A stretch of DNA of 64,000 nt from Bacteroidota bacterium (GCA_020444275.1 JAHLLG010000001.1:186001-250000), one strand, 5' to 3'. Positions 36,271 through 45,353 are shown, numbered from the stretch's first letter. Notes: generated by a model from the sequence alone, not told the origin. Numbers and translations: made by a program.

Positions 36271-37182
36271 TTAATCCACTGGTATACTATAAATAAGCCT
36301 GAGGTGAACAAAAGCTCCTCCGCCAAATTCTTCATTTAAACGTGTTCGGTCATCTCCAATATTCACCAGAGGAAGTCCTAAATCAACTTTATCATCTTCT
36401 GCATATAATCCGTAATCTCTTGAAATAGAGTAACCGGCTCGTGCTTCCATAAAAATATTATCGAACAGATGAAAATTACCAAATGCAGAAATATCGATTG
36501 TTTTTCGCTCTACATAAGCATTTTCATAACCGGGCTCATTAATGCGGTGCGATGTGGTTAAACCAATAAAATGTAAACCTATATCTACATTTTCATTAGG
36601 TTCCATATACACCTTACCATAAATAGGTAGTAAACCTTTCACTTTAATTTTGGAAGTCATGTTCCAGTCCAGGTAAAATATAGGAACAATGTAGGTTCCA
36701 AAAAACTCATTGTTGTAAATTGCTCCCACACGCCAGGTGTAATCTTTGTTTTTAACTTTTTCGTACATCAACATACCACCTAACTGAATTGAATTGGAAA
36801 AACTAGCACTAACATCAGCCATAGATCTTGGAACAAATAATATTTGTAATGATCTTTTGGAATCAATTCGATAAACATATCCGGTTCTAAGCATAAACCC
36901 ATTTAAATGAAATTGCTTAATTGGATCAACAGTAGAAGCTAAATATTCGTTGGTGGTTGAAAAGTATTGATAATCTATACTGGTAAACCAAATGGATGAA
37001 TCTTTCAAAACGATAGGAACGCTCAAATTAGTCATGAAATAACCATCGTAATTTTCATTAGGATTAGCATCGGTTGTTCCAATAAAATTGTAATTACCTC
37101 CTGCATAAAATACATCAAAACGGTTTTGTGCAAAGAGTGTAACACTTAATAAGATCAAGGCAGACGTAAGAATTTTTTTCAT
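36271..37182 (-). CDS. Outer-membrane beta-barrel protein (DUF6268-like)
   Basis: A 303-residue exported protein with a signal peptide (1-18, ending LFAQ) and alternating amphipathic strands with aromatic ends throughout (WFTSIDYQYFST, YVYRIDSKRSLQILFVPR, FMEARAGYSISRDYGLYAEDD). The length and glycine/aromatic pattern fit the DUF6268 barrel family of Bacteroidota. Such proteins have no known enzymatic role; a porin or structural function is possible. It is a single gene on the minus strand, with a terminator and, on the other side, the divergent C69 dipeptidase gene. Confidence 0.7.
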   Translation of the reverse strand: MKKILTSALILLSVTLFAQNRFDVFYAGGNYNFIGTTDANPNENYDGYFMTNLSVPIVLKDSSIWFTSIDYQYFSTTNEYLASTVDPIKQFHLNGFMLRTGYVYRIDSKRSLQILFVPRSMADVSASFSNSIQLGGMLMYEKVKNKDYTWRVGAIYNNEFFGTYIVPIFYLDWNMTSKIKVKGLLPIYGKVYMEPNENVDIGLHFIGLTTSHRINEPGYENAYVERKTIDISAFGNFHLFDNIFMEARAGYSISRDYGLYAEDDKVDLGLPLVNIGDDRTRLNEEFGGGAFVHLRLIYSIPVD

Positions 37183-37281
37183 GATATGTAAATGGTTCGT
37201 TTGTTTTCAGTACTAAAGATAGTTATTTTTTTGAATACTGATTTTAAACCAAATGTCATTTTATTTTTCTAATGCTTAGTT

Positions 37282-37289
37282 TATATTTG
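37282..37289 (+). promoter_or_regulatory. Promoter -7 box of the C69 dipeptidase gene
   Basis: TATATTTG matches TAnnTTTG, 24 bases before the ATG at 37313. No clear -33 element. Confidence 0.5.
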
Positions 37290-37312
37290 AAAATCAACTA
37301 AAAAAACACATC

Positions 37313-38938
37313 ATGAACCCTGGAAAAACACTATTGATCATTTTACTTGCAAACTTATTCATTGGCACTTCTGTATTTGCACAGGATGCCGAAGAAGATT
37401 TATATAACCAAAGCTGCACAAGCATTATGTTGGGAAAAGAGGCCACCGACGATGGCTCCGTTATTACAGCGCACACCTGCGATGCATATTATCGTACCTG
37501 GTTGGAGTTTGTTCCTGCACAAAAATTTGAACGCGATACTACGCATAAGGTGTATTGGGGAACCATGCATACACATACTCGCTGGAGTAGAAACGGATTA
37601 GAGCTAAAAGGCGAAATCCCGGAAGCCAAAGAAACATATGCCTATTTAAATACTGCTTATCCTTGTTTAAACGAAAAACAGCTGGCCATTGGTGAAACAA
37701 CCTTTGGTGGTAAGAAGGAACTAAAAAATGAAAAAGGACTTTTTCAAATTGAAGAGCTCCAACGAATAGCATTACAGAGATGCACTACAGCGCGACAAGC
37801 CATAAAACTCATTGGCGAGCTAATTCAAGAATATGGATACGGAGATGCTGGTGAATGTATTACTATTGCCGATCCAAAAGAGGTTTGGCAAATGGAAATT
37901 CTGGGCGAAGGTCCTGATAATATCGGAGGAGTTTGGGCTGCACAGCGTATTCCAGACGATCATGTGGGAGTTTCTGCCAATATCTCTCGTATTGGCGAAT
38001 TGCATTTAGACAATCCCGATTATTATATGGCCTCGGAGAATGTTTATAAAGTGGCTAAGAAGATGGGATACTGGGATGGCAAAGAACCATTTAAATTTTG
38101 GGTGGCGTATAGTGGAGAGAAACCATTTACCATTCGTGAATATTTTGTGTTTAACACGTTAGCGCCAAGTCTGAATCTCGATTTTGAAAGTGAAGAGTTG
38201 CCGTTCTCCGTTAAAGTGGATGAAAAAGTGAATATCAAACAGGTTGTTGCACTGTATAAAGCTACGTATGACGGAACCGAGTACGATATGACCAAAAATC
38301 TGAAGGTTACTAAGAAGAGAAAAAATGATGACGGAACAGAAACGGTTGATACTGTAATCAGCTCTGCTGCTCATCCTTGGTTATCGTATTACAGAAGAAA
38401 GTTACTGAATGCCTTACAAGAAGATGTGATCGATTTTCACCGACCCATTGCAGTGCAGTATTGTGCATATTCATGGATAGCTCAATTACGTGATGATATG
38501 CCCGATGAAATCGGAGGTAAAGTATGGTTTAGTATGGATGTACCTCAATTAAGTCCGCGTGTTCCGATTTATTGCGGTAACCTGAGTTTACCCGAGAGTT
38601 ATTATATCTGTGGTCAGGATCATTTTAGCCGCGAATCGGCACTTTGGGCTTTCCGTCGTGCAAATCGATTGGCTATGGTGAATTGGGGCAGTGCCAAAGG
38701 TATTGTTCTTCCTGAAGTTGAGAAATACGAAAATAAAGTATTTGATGAAATCAATTACGTAGAAACGCGTGCTCTTGAACTGTATGAGCAAGATCAGGAA
38801 AATGCGGAAAACGGAGAGGATACACAACTATGTAAAGAGTATTTAACGGATTATTCCAATGATAATGCCCGTTCGGCTATTAATCGTTGGTGGGAACTCG
38901 GCGATGAGCTTTGGGTACACATGCGCTGGAAATTTTAA
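37313..38938 (+). CDS. Secreted C69 family dipeptidase
   Basis: A 541-residue protein with a signal peptide (1-23, ending VFAQ). The N-terminal-nucleophile active site follows shortly after: Cys in YNQSCTSIMLGKEATDDGS. In this family the propeptide is removed so that the Cys becomes the mature N-terminus. The conserved ITAHTCDA, GVSANISRIGEL and FRRANRLAMVNW blocks are present. C69 enzymes hydrolyse dipeptides; exported versions are common in Bacteroidota. Single gene with a strong terminator. Confidence 0.9.
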   Translation: MNPGKTLLIILLANLFIGTSVFAQDAEEDLYNQSCTSIMLGKEATDDGSVITAHTCDAYYRTWLEFVPAQKFERDTTHKVYWGTMHTHTRWSRNGLELKGEIPEAKETYAYLNTAYPCLNEKQLAIGETTFGGKKELKNEKGLFQIEELQRIALQRCTTARQAIKLIGELIQEYGYGDAGECITIADPKEVWQMEILGEGPDNIGGVWAAQRIPDDHVGVSANISRIGELHLDNPDYYMASENVYKVAKKMGYWDGKEPFKFWVAYSGEKPFTIREYFVFNTLAPSLNLDFESEELPFSVKVDEKVNIKQVVALYKATYDGTEYDMTKNLKVTKKRKNDDGTETVDTVISSAAHPWLSYYRRKLLNALQEDVIDFHRPIAVQYCAYSWIAQLRDDMPDEIGGKVWFSMDVPQLSPRVPIYCGNLSLPESYYICGQDHFSRESALWAFRRANRLAMVNWGSAKGIVLPEVEKYENKVFDEINYVETRALELYEQDQENAENGEDTQLCKEYLTDYSNDNARSAINRWWELGDELWVHMRWKF

Positions 38939-38975
38939 GAATATTATAAAAGTTGTTATTCTAAAGATACTTAAA

Positions 38976-39010
38976 GGAAGCTGTTCTTCGATTACGAAAA
39001 ACAGCTTCTT
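38976..39010 (+). terminator. Terminator of the C69 dipeptidase gene
   Basis: GAAGCTGTT pairs with AACAGCTTC, and inside it TTCG pairs with CGAA, giving an extended stem followed by TTTTTT. Confidence 0.85.
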
Positions 39011-39041
39011 TTTTCCCCTGAAAATTATTCAGTTTTTATAA

Positions 39042-39049
39042 TATATTTG
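39042..39049 (+). promoter_or_regulatory. Promoter -7 box of the acyltransferase gene
   Basis: TATATTTG matches TAnnTTTG, 27 bases before the ATG at 39076. Confidence 0.5.
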
Positions 39050-39075
39050 CAGCTTTCTCTTTTATTGTTGATAGT

Positions 39076-40323
39076 ATGAAAAAAAGATCGAAAAAAGCAT
39101 TTCCAACCAAATATTATATACGGTTTATCACTTTTATAGTATTTCACATTTTTGGGTTTATCTATCGTATCAAAAGAAAAATGCCACCTGAAGTTAAAAA
39201 ACTCAAATCACCTTATGTACTTTTAGGAAATCATGTAGGACATTGGGATCCATTCATTATTGGCAATTTTTTACCTCGTTTTACGCGTTTTGTAGCGTCC
39301 GATGCCAGTATGCGTGGCGGAGTAAATAAATTCTTTATGACCCGACTGGGGACGATTCCTAAAAAGAAAAATATGCGCGATACCAAAGTGATTCGCGATA
39401 TTGTTGCTGTGCTGCAGCAAGGCGGAAATGTGGGTATTTTCCCAGAAGCCGTTCGCAATTGGGCAGGATCTACTATGAGCATGGATAGCTCAACTGCACG
39501 ACTTATAAAAATGCTTAAAGTTCCGGTGGTTGTTGCGGTGCTGAAAGGTATGAATCTGTTTAATCCGCGCTGGGCAAAAAAGGTTCGCAGAACTGAACTG
39601 GAGGTAGAATACAAATTATTGTTCACAAGCGATCAGGTGAAAGAGCTATCAGAGGAAGAGATCACTAAACAAATCATTGAGCATTTATCGCACGATGAAG
39701 TGGAATACCAGAGAAAGCATATGAATAAAATCCGTTCTGATAAAAGAGCTGAACACATTAGCTTTGCTTTATATACCTGCCCTGAGTGTGAGGCAATAGA
39801 CAGTTTCAGAGCTGAAGGTAACGATTTTAAGTGTTTATATTGTAATTACGACGTCCATATTGATGAATATGGCTTCTTTGAAAGACCCAATGGAGGTAAA
39901 CTGTATTTTGATAATATTCGCGACTGGTATAACTGGGAAGGCAAATGGCTGGTCGATTATGTAAAACAGAAATTTGACGTGCAATCTAAAGAGGTTATTT
40001 TTGAAGATAAAAACTCTAAAATTTATCATACCACTTCAGATGGCGATCTGGATTTTATCGGAGTTGCAGATATTCGATTGTTTATAAACCGTCTCGAAAT
40101 AGATTTTAAAGATAAAGAGGAGTGCATGATCATGACGTTGGATGATCTGCAAACCATAAGTCCGCAAATTAACGACCGTCTCGAAATGTACTACAAAGAT
40201 GAAGCCTACCGGGCCATTGGCGAGCGCGAAGGCGTTTCTGCCCTCAAATGGGAAATAGCAGTAAATACTATTTGGAAAAGAATGGGGCAAACCAATAAGT
40301 TGGCACCGTACGTTTCGTTTTAA
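39076..40323 (+). CDS. PlsC-like 1-acyl-glycerol-3-phosphate acyltransferase with zinc ribbon
   Basis: A 415-residue protein. Residues 45-215 are a PlsC-type acyltransferase with the catalytic H-x4-D motif (His53 to Asp58 in GNHVGHWDP) and the substrate block IFPEAVRNWAG. Residues about 232-260 form a CxxC...CxxC zinc ribbon (YTCPECEAI, then FKCLYCNYD). The remainder is a beta-rich domain. It would acylate lysophosphatidate or a related lysolipid at the membrane; the basic N-terminus and helix (15-30) suggest membrane attachment. The zinc ribbon plus C-terminal domain is unusual for plain PlsC and may bind another protein or regulate activity. Confidence 0.85.
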   Translation: MKKRSKKAFPTKYYIRFITFIVFHIFGFIYRIKRKMPPEVKKLKSPYVLLGNHVGHWDPFIIGNFLPRFTRFVASDASMRGGVNKFFMTRLGTIPKKKNMRDTKVIRDIVAVLQQGGNVGIFPEAVRNWAGSTMSMDSSTARLIKMLKVPVVVAVLKGMNLFNPRWAKKVRRTELEVEYKLLFTSDQVKELSEEEITKQIIEHLSHDEVEYQRKHMNKIRSDKRAEHISFALYTCPECEAIDSFRAEGNDFKCLYCNYDVHIDEYGFFERPNGGKLYFDNIRDWYNWEGKWLVDYVKQKFDVQSKEVIFEDKNSKIYHTTSDGDLDFIGVADIRLFINRLEIDFKDKEECMIMTLDDLQTISPQINDRLEMYYKDEAYRAIGEREGVSALKWEIAVNTIWKRMGQTNKLAPYVSF

Positions 40324-40370
40324 TTAGTTATTTATTGCCACTAAGTTACGAAGATATAGCTAGCTGGTTT

Positions 40371-40550
40371 TTATTTTTCTGTATAATCATAAGTTATTTT
40401 CATCAAATCAGTATTAAGTTTGATAATAGTATCTGGATTTTTAGTTTTTACAAAAAAATCAATTGGAGTAATACCATATCTATTTATACCTAATAATATA
40501 TCCCCATTCTCAAACTCAATAACTTCAATTTTTTTCTTTTTGGCATTCAT
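40371..40550 (-). CDS. Small hypothetical protein (59 residues)
   Basis: A short open frame, ATG at 40550 to TAA at 40371-40373, encoding MNAKKKKIEVIEFENGDILL and onward to ITYDYTEK. Codon use is typical of the region, and a -7 box (TATCTTTG on the minus strand, 40583-40576) stands 26 bases upstream. The N-terminus is basic; the rest is predicted beta-rich and soluble, with no membrane segment. No family is recognised. The promoter and intact frame argue for a real gene; homology would settle it. Confidence 0.5.
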   Translation of the reverse strand: MNAKKKKIEVIEFENGDILLGINRYGITPIDFFVKTKNPDTIIKLNTDLMKITYDYTEK

Positions 40551-40575
40551 AATCTTCTGTTTATTAATTCATTTA

Positions 40576-40583
40576 CAAAGATA
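40576..40583 (-). promoter_or_regulatory. Promoter -7 box of the 59-residue ORF
   Basis: The minus strand reads TATCTTTG, an exact TAnnTTTG match, 26 bases before the ATG at 40550. Confidence 0.5.
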
Positions 40584-40663
40584 AACTATCCCGATTGATA
40601 ATAGAATATATGTTAAAAAATACAAATAGTTATAAACAAGTACATAAGGGAGGGTAAAACATT

Positions 40664-40737
40664 GCTAGCGCGGACATGTTGTCCGCGTTTCAAAGTTTAA
40701 CTATAAAATAAAGCACGGACTGCAAGTCCGCGCTAGC
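40664..40737. repeat. Intergenic dumbbell inverted repeat
   Basis: The outer arms GCTAGCGCGGAC (40664-40675) and GTCCGCGCTAGC (40726-40737) are perfect inverted copies. Inside each arm there is a further hairpin: GCGGAC-atgtt-GTCCGC and CGGACT-gca-AGTCCG. The GC-rich element between AT-rich genes resembles small non-autonomous palindromic elements (REP/MITE-like). No transposase is near. Confidence 0.7.
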
Positions 40738-40832
40738 TGCGAGTGTTAATAAAAGATTTGTAACTACCTAATTAATAATTTCTTAGTTATTTTTTGACTT
40801 TGTATATTTACACTAATTTTAAAATAACAGCG

Positions 40833-41021
40833 ATGAATAATAATAAATTAGAGTATTTGCTTTCTAAGGTTAAATTACTAAAAGAAAAAGAAATAAGTTT
40901 CGGAATTGAAAAGAAGAATGATTTATATTATTTGAAAATAGTAAGTCACATAGACTTTAATTCAAGCGAAGAAGCACATGAAGTTATCAACATATTTCAA
41001 TCACTGTTTAAGGCCACTTAA
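40833..41021 (+). CDS. Small hypothetical protein (62 residues)
   Basis: Start chosen at the ATG at 40833; an upstream in-frame TTG at 40794 would add 13 residues of unlikely composition. The product, beginning MNNNKLEYLLSKVKLLKEKE and ending FQSLFKAT, is soluble, charged and predicted to have helix-strand-helix structure. No family is recognised. It stands between the dumbbell repeat and the accessory region. Protein-like composition and an intact frame support it, but no homology could be tested. Confidence 0.5.
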   Translation: MNNNKLEYLLSKVKLLKEKEISFGIEKKNDLYYLKIVSHIDFNSSEEAHEVINIFQSLFKAT

Positions 41022-41093
41022 CATTATTTTTTAGACATCTAACTGCCCCCAACTCGCGTGGACATATTAGCTGCTGTTCAAATTATAAGCTAG

Positions 41094-41137
41094 TTCTCTG
41101 TGCCCCTTTGTGCCTCCTTTGTGTACCTCTGTGGTAA
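41094..41137. repeat. Degenerate CTTTGTG tandem repeat
   Basis: Four imperfect units of the CTSTGTGxxCC/CTTTGTG kind lie in a row in a non-coding gap. Similar stretches are scattered between genes in many Bacteroidota genomes. No coding or regulatory role is evident. Confidence 0.35.
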
Positions 41138-41178
41138 AACGACAAAACGTTGGTTAATAGTTTCAAAAAGCAAGCAAG

Positions 41179-41601
41179 CTAACCAATAAACCTAGTCCGT
41201 TTCGAAGCATATTCTTTTTCAAAACGCTCTTTGTCGGTATATTCCAGAAAATCTTTGTGATGTTCGGGTGGAATAAAATCAGAGTCTTTTTCGTGCTGAA
41301 TAGAACAAAAATAACGTTCGGTTTCGGCAACAATGGCACTCCAGTAGTGAATTACACCATTGGCATAACCGCAATACACACAATTTATTTTCTGGCCAAC
41401 TTTTAAATAGGAAAGCTTATGCCGGTCAATTTTAATATACTTTTTCCGCTTTACATATGGGATTCGATAAAACGGGAAACAAAAGCGATGGTAAATTTCT
41501 ATAAACAGATCTAAAATAGCCATAGGTATTACCGCACCAAAAATAAACGGTGCTGTAAGTATATGTCGTAACATCCTGTTTTTTATGGTTATGTATTTCA
41601 T
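41179..41601 (-). CDS. Hypothetical protein with hydrophobic segment and CxxC knuckle
   Basis: A 140-residue protein with a basic N-terminus, a hydrophobic segment (about 15-37, PFIFGAVIPMAILDLFIEIY) and a soluble C-terminal part. The latter holds NCVYCGYANG, a single zinc-knuckle-like pair, later followed by FCSIQHEKDSD. The C-terminus is rich in charged residues. No characterised family is recognised, although the layout looks like a conserved Bacteroidota protein. A promoter box is 19 bases upstream. It is the last ordinary gene before the disrupted yifB. Confidence 0.65.
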   Translation of the reverse strand: MKYITIKNRMLRHILTAPFIFGAVIPMAILDLFIEIYHRFCFPFYRIPYVKRKKYIKIDRHKLSYLKVGQKINCVYCGYANGVIHYWSAIVAETERYFCSIQHEKDSDFIPPEHHKDFLEYTDKERFEKEYASKRTRFIG

Positions 41602-41619
41602 GTTAAATAATTTTTAAAC

Positions 41620-41627
41620 CAAATTTA
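41620..41627 (-). promoter_or_regulatory. Promoter -7 box of the 140-residue protein gene
   Basis: The minus strand reads TAAATTTG, matching TAnnTTTG, 19 bases before the ATG at 41601. Confidence 0.45.
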
Positions 41628-41670
41628 TTCCAATGAAAGTGTTCTAAAACTAAGAACTAGAAACTAAAAA

Positions 41671-42438
41671 CTAATTTCCCCAACCACTTCGATCCAAACT
41701 TCGGTATTGTATGGCTTCTGCCAAATGGTACGATTGAATATTTTTAGTTCCTTCCAGGTCGGCAATAGTTCGCGATACTTTTAAGATACGGTCATAAGCC
41801 CTGGCCGACAGTCCCAACTTTTCCATCGCTTTTTTCAGTAATGTTTTTCCTGCATTATCAATTTCACAATGTTCACGAATCTGTTTCGACGACATTTGTG
41901 CATTGCAATGAATATCATCTTTATCTTTATACCGTTCAGATTGAATTTCCCGGGCTGCAATTACACGATTTCGAATATGTTCACTACTTTCTGCCGGCTT
42001 AACTTCGGAAAGTTCATCGTACGAAACCGGAACAACCTCAATGTGAATATCAATGCGGTCTAAAAGTGGCCCTGAAATTTTATTTAAATATCGCTGAATA
42101 TTTCCCGGAGCACAAACGCACTCCTTATCGGGATGGTTGTAATATCCACAAGGACATGGATTCATTGAAGAAACCAGCATAAAACTGGCAGGATATTCAA
42201 CTGTAAATTTTGCACGACTAATGGTTATTACCCGATCTTCAAGAGGCTGTCGCATTACTTCCAGTACCGATCGCTGGAATTCAGGCAGTTCATCCAAAAA
42301 GAGCACCCCATTATGTGCCAAAGAAATTTCTCCGGGTTGAGGAAACCCACCGCCACCAACCAAAGCCACATCAGAAGTTGTAATACAAAATGAGGTGATA
42401 ATATTAACTAATTTTAAAATTTTAATTTGCTTGATCAT
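41671..42438 (-). pseudogene. C-terminal half of YifB/ComM (Mg-chelatase-like AAA+ protein), 5' end lost
   Basis: From [21 protein letters not shown] to the end, the frame is a clear YifB/ComM C-terminal part: Walker B in [12 protein letters not shown], the sensor block [14 protein letters not shown] with its extra Cys, arginine residues in [13 protein letters not shown] and the C-terminal [17 protein letters not shown]. Normal YifB is about 510 residues; here the first half, including Walker A, is missing. The first 22 residues of this frame are unrelated sequence joined just before the SDVAL block (about 42,380). The product cannot bind ATP properly. The break coincides with a repeated 24-base motif, so an insertion is the likely cause. 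Confidence 0.85.
42374..42397 (+). repeat. att-like 24-base direct repeat, copy A (in yifB)
   Basis: Reads GAAGTTGTAATACAAAATG and then AGGTG. Aligned without gaps it shares 21 of 24 bases with copy B (48627-48650) and 18 of 24 with copy C (43901-43924). It sits exactly where yifB similarity ends. Confidence 0.65.
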
Positions 42439-42554
42439 TGATTCATTTGTTTATTGTATTTCAGAGAGTTAAATTTATAAGTTGTGTAAAACAAGTTTAT
42501 TTGAATAAACAGGATATATATAAGCTGAGTATAACACCTTAAAGATAATAAATT

Positions 42555-43847
42555 ATGGAAAATATTGAATGGCTTGATATTTTAAAAGTAATTATTTCGA
42601 TAATTACAGTAGTTTTAGCTATTATAGGCGTCATTTATGGAAATGACTTGATAAGCAAAAAACGTGATCTTAGAAAATCATACGAAGATAGAATTAATAC
42701 TTTCCACAGACCAATTTTGCAAGCCTTTACAACTAGCAAAATGCTTAAAGACGTATTAGAGAAACTAATAAAAAATAAACCTAGTGACTTTAGAACGCTC
42801 CCTTATCTTATTGAAAAAGAAGGGAATATTGCTCCGTCAGAAAAGAAGGTTATAGAAGAAATTGTAAGTGTCGGGAAAGAAATAGAAAATTTAATTAATG
42901 AAAATGCAGGGTTGATATTGGACAATAATCTCAGAGAAGAAGTTGGTATATTATCTCGTCATTTAAGAATTTTTAGATTTGTAGCACAAAATAGTAAAGA
43001 ATATGATTCAAATGAATTCAAAGAATTTGTTTACCCACGAGAAGTAAATGAAATGATTGAAAGAGAATATCGAGCAATTTTGCGAATGTTGCAAAATGAT
43101 ATTGAAAACAAATATCTTGAAGAGATAGAGATAGGTTGTAAAAGCAATAAAATTTGTTACCTATGTGCTCAGATAGTTGGTAATCCAGATCAAGATTTAA
43201 TCCACAAAATTATGGGTGATTCAATTCATCTTTACAAAAGACGAATATATTTTGAAAATGAAAAATTTGCAATAATTCCAAGTATTGGGCCATTAACATT
43301 AGGTCATGTTTTAATAGTTCCTAAAAAACATTTTAATAGTATTTCGATGGTTGAACCTTTTGATGAGTTAGATATTTATAAAAATGAAATGACGAAATTA
43401 TTAAACATAATATTTCAAAATCCTATTCACTTTTTCGAGCATGGTAATTCATCGAAAACAAAACGTTTATTGTGTTCAACTGAACATGCCCACTTACATG
43501 CTTTTCCATCAAAAATTGAGAACTATGTTGAAGTTTCGTCAATGATAAAAACGTTTAAATGGACCGCAACAGATATTAAGTTTAAAGAAGTTTCAAATTA
43601 CGTTAATGATACAGAATATCTATTTTATGAAACTCCAAATGGAAAGACTTATCTGAAAATATTTAATGATAATAAAATTGAATCGCAATTTTTTAGAAAA
43701 CTTGTATCTGAAATTGATGGTAAAAGAAAAACCTGGAATTGGAAACAATTCCCTAGACTAGATACTCTAAAAGATACAATCAAACAGTTAGAAAAATTTC
43801 AAAATAAAATTGAAAAGAAAGAGTACTATTCACAACGGAGGCTATAA
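42555..43847 (+). CDS. Membrane-anchored HIT-domain protein
   Basis: A 430-residue protein. An N-terminal membrane helix (about 9-28, ILKVIISIITVVLAIIGVIYG) is followed by a helical region (30-195), a CxxC pair (CYLCAQ, about residue 198) and a histidine-triad domain. In the latter, GPLTLGHVLIVPKKH and the H-x-H-x-H motif (EHAHLHAF, His311, 313, 315) are intact. HIT proteins hydrolyse nucleotide-phosphate bonds (AMP-NH2, Ap4A and similar). A membrane anchor plus long helical spacer is unusual. It is the only gene between copies A and C of the att-like repeat, so it may be a stand-alone cargo gene. Its partner or target is unknown. Confidence 0.8.
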   Translation: MENIEWLDILKVIISIITVVLAIIGVIYGNDLISKKRDLRKSYEDRINTFHRPILQAFTTSKMLKDVLEKLIKNKPSDFRTLPYLIEKEGNIAPSEKKVIEEIVSVGKEIENLINENAGLILDNNLREEVGILSRHLRIFRFVAQNSKEYDSNEFKEFVYPREVNEMIEREYRAILRMLQNDIENKYLEEIEIGCKSNKICYLCAQIVGNPDQDLIHKIMGDSIHLYKRRIYFENEKFAIIPSIGPLTLGHVLIVPKKHFNSISMVEPFDELDIYKNEMTKLLNIIFQNPIHFFEHGNSSKTKRLLCSTEHAHLHAFPSKIENYVEVSSMIKTFKWTATDIKFKEVSNYVNDTEYLFYETPNGKTYLKIFNDNKIESQFFRKLVSEIDGKRKTWNWKQFPRLDTLKDTIKQLEKFQNKIEKKEYYSQRRL

Positions 43848-43900
43848 AACATCCGCTTAATAGTATTTTTAGCAATGAGCCTCAAAACAGCTTAAAATCA

Positions 43901-43924
43901 GAAGAAGTGTTAAAAAATGAGGAG
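43901..43924 (+). repeat. att-like 24-base direct repeat, copy C
   Basis: Starts GAAGAAGTGTTAAAAAATG and then AGGAG, in the same orientation as copies A and B and with 18 of 24 bases identical to each. The remaining 43848-44100 gap is AT-rich with no gene. Confidence 0.5.
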
Positions 43925-44100
43925 TGCTAATTAATTATTCTTAGTATTAAAATTAACTATATTGATTATTATTTCCAACAAAGATTAAGAAAAGCAGTTT
44001 TATTTTAACATTTGCTTTAGATATAATCAATATATAGATATATAGTGAGCTCAAAATAATTATAGGATGATGGATTTTTGTATCTTCTATGACTAATTAC

Positions 44101-45198
44101 TCATAAACTCATCATTACTGAATTTTCCATTCTGGTTTCATTTATCATTTTTATTGTTGAATTACAAATACATGGTGTATAAATACATGGAGAACAATTA
44201 CCAGACTTGAAATGTCGACAATTCTTATTTATTTCTTTAGGATGCAGTTCCGGATCATAAAGCCTTCTGTAGGATTCGAACAACTCTGATTGCCAAATCT
44301 CACTAACTTCGTGTTCTAATAAATTCATATTAGCTCCCTTTAGATTCAAGTATGAACAATATGATTCTGGCATAAAATATCCAAATGGACATGGGCTACA
44401 TCTTCCCTCTGAATCTAAATATAACATAGTTGTTGCTGCTTTGCAAGGGATATAAAAAAAAGGTAGTCCGACTTGTTTATATAGATATTCACCCAAAAGA
44501 GGTCTAGCATGCAATTCCACCCTCGGTTGTTTATACTTGTCTACAAGGCTTTTTAGAGTTAAAAGTTTTTCAATTGCCTGAGACCATAAATTTGGGTTTC
44601 TCTTAGAATTGTCATCATGATTAATTTTTCCTCTGCCAAGATTAAGCTTCAATGAAATTCTTAGTGCAGGTAGTTCCCATTTTCTTGTAAGTTCGTACGC
44701 TGCTTCAAGTTGGTTAATGTTTTTATCAGTTAATACCCAGAATAGATAAGGTTTTAAATTGTACTCTTTTAAAATGTTGATACCTTTTTCAACTAAACTA
44801 AAGCTTTTTGAATTAGTAGTAAATTCATGATAATATTGTCGATTGGTTCCATAGAGACTAATTTGGAAATAGCTGATGTTTTCATGAATTTCTTTTAGTG
44901 TTTTAGCTGTTTTCTTAGTGATAAGAGAACCATTTGTACTAAAAACCATTAGCATACCTTTTTTGGCAACGTATTTCATCACTTCAAGCATATCTTTCCG
45001 ATAAAAGGGCTCTCCCCCGAGGAATCTAAGAAATAGAACACCACTTGAATGTAATTTATCAATTATTGTACATGCCTGCTTGAAATCAAGTTCATTTTTA
45101 GATCGCTTTCCACTACTTGACAAACAAAAAGGACAGGAAAAATTACATCCTGCTGTAACATCCCACTGGGCAAGTATTGGTGTAATGATGTTTTTCAT
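44101..45198 (-). CDS. Radical SAM/SPASM peptide-modifying enzyme
   Basis: A 365-residue enzyme from the ATG at 45198; an upstream in-frame TTG at 45231 would add 11 residues. The N-terminus carries the radical-SAM motif C-x3-C-x2-C (GCNFSCPFC) and FLRFLGGEPFYRKDM, the SAM-binding GGEP block. The C-terminal third has SPASM/twitch-type cysteines: CKAATTMLYLDSEGRCSPCPFG, then CRHFKSGNCSPCIYTPCIC, enough for auxiliary iron-sulfur clusters. Enzymes of this layout modify ribosomal peptides (thioether, C-C or epimerisation chemistry). The gene is 155 bases downstream of a Cys-rich precursor-like gene on the same strand. The reaction is inferred, not known. Confidence 0.88.
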   Translation of the reverse strand: MKNIITPILAQWDVTAGCNFSCPFCLSSSGKRSKNELDFKQACTIIDKLHSSGVLFLRFLGGEPFYRKDMLEVMKYVAKKGMLMVFSTNGSLITKKTAKTLKEIHENISYFQISLYGTNRQYYHEFTTNSKSFSLVEKGINILKEYNLKPYLFWVLTDKNINQLEAAYELTRKWELPALRISLKLNLGRGKINHDDNSKRNPNLWSQAIEKLLTLKSLVDKYKQPRVELHARPLLGEYLYKQVGLPFFYIPCKAATTMLYLDSEGRCSPCPFGYFMPESYCSYLNLKGANMNLLEHEVSEIWQSELFESYRRLYDPELHPKEINKNCRHFKSGNCSPCIYTPCICNSTIKMINETRMENSVMMSL

Positions 45199-45353
45199 TT
45201 TTGAGACTTTATTTTCATTCTCTTGATACAATAATTTCTAATTACTTAAAATTACTTCGTTAGCTAACAAATTGTTTGCGGCCATAGTTCTAAGTATGCT
45301 AAGAGTCTAATTATTTTGTTGTTAAGAGGTTTGTTAATTAAATTCAATGGTTT

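Noticed and set aside
40794-40832. Upstream TTG start of the 62-residue protein
   Set aside because: The ATG at 40833 gives a protein-like N-terminus; the extension has unlikely composition.
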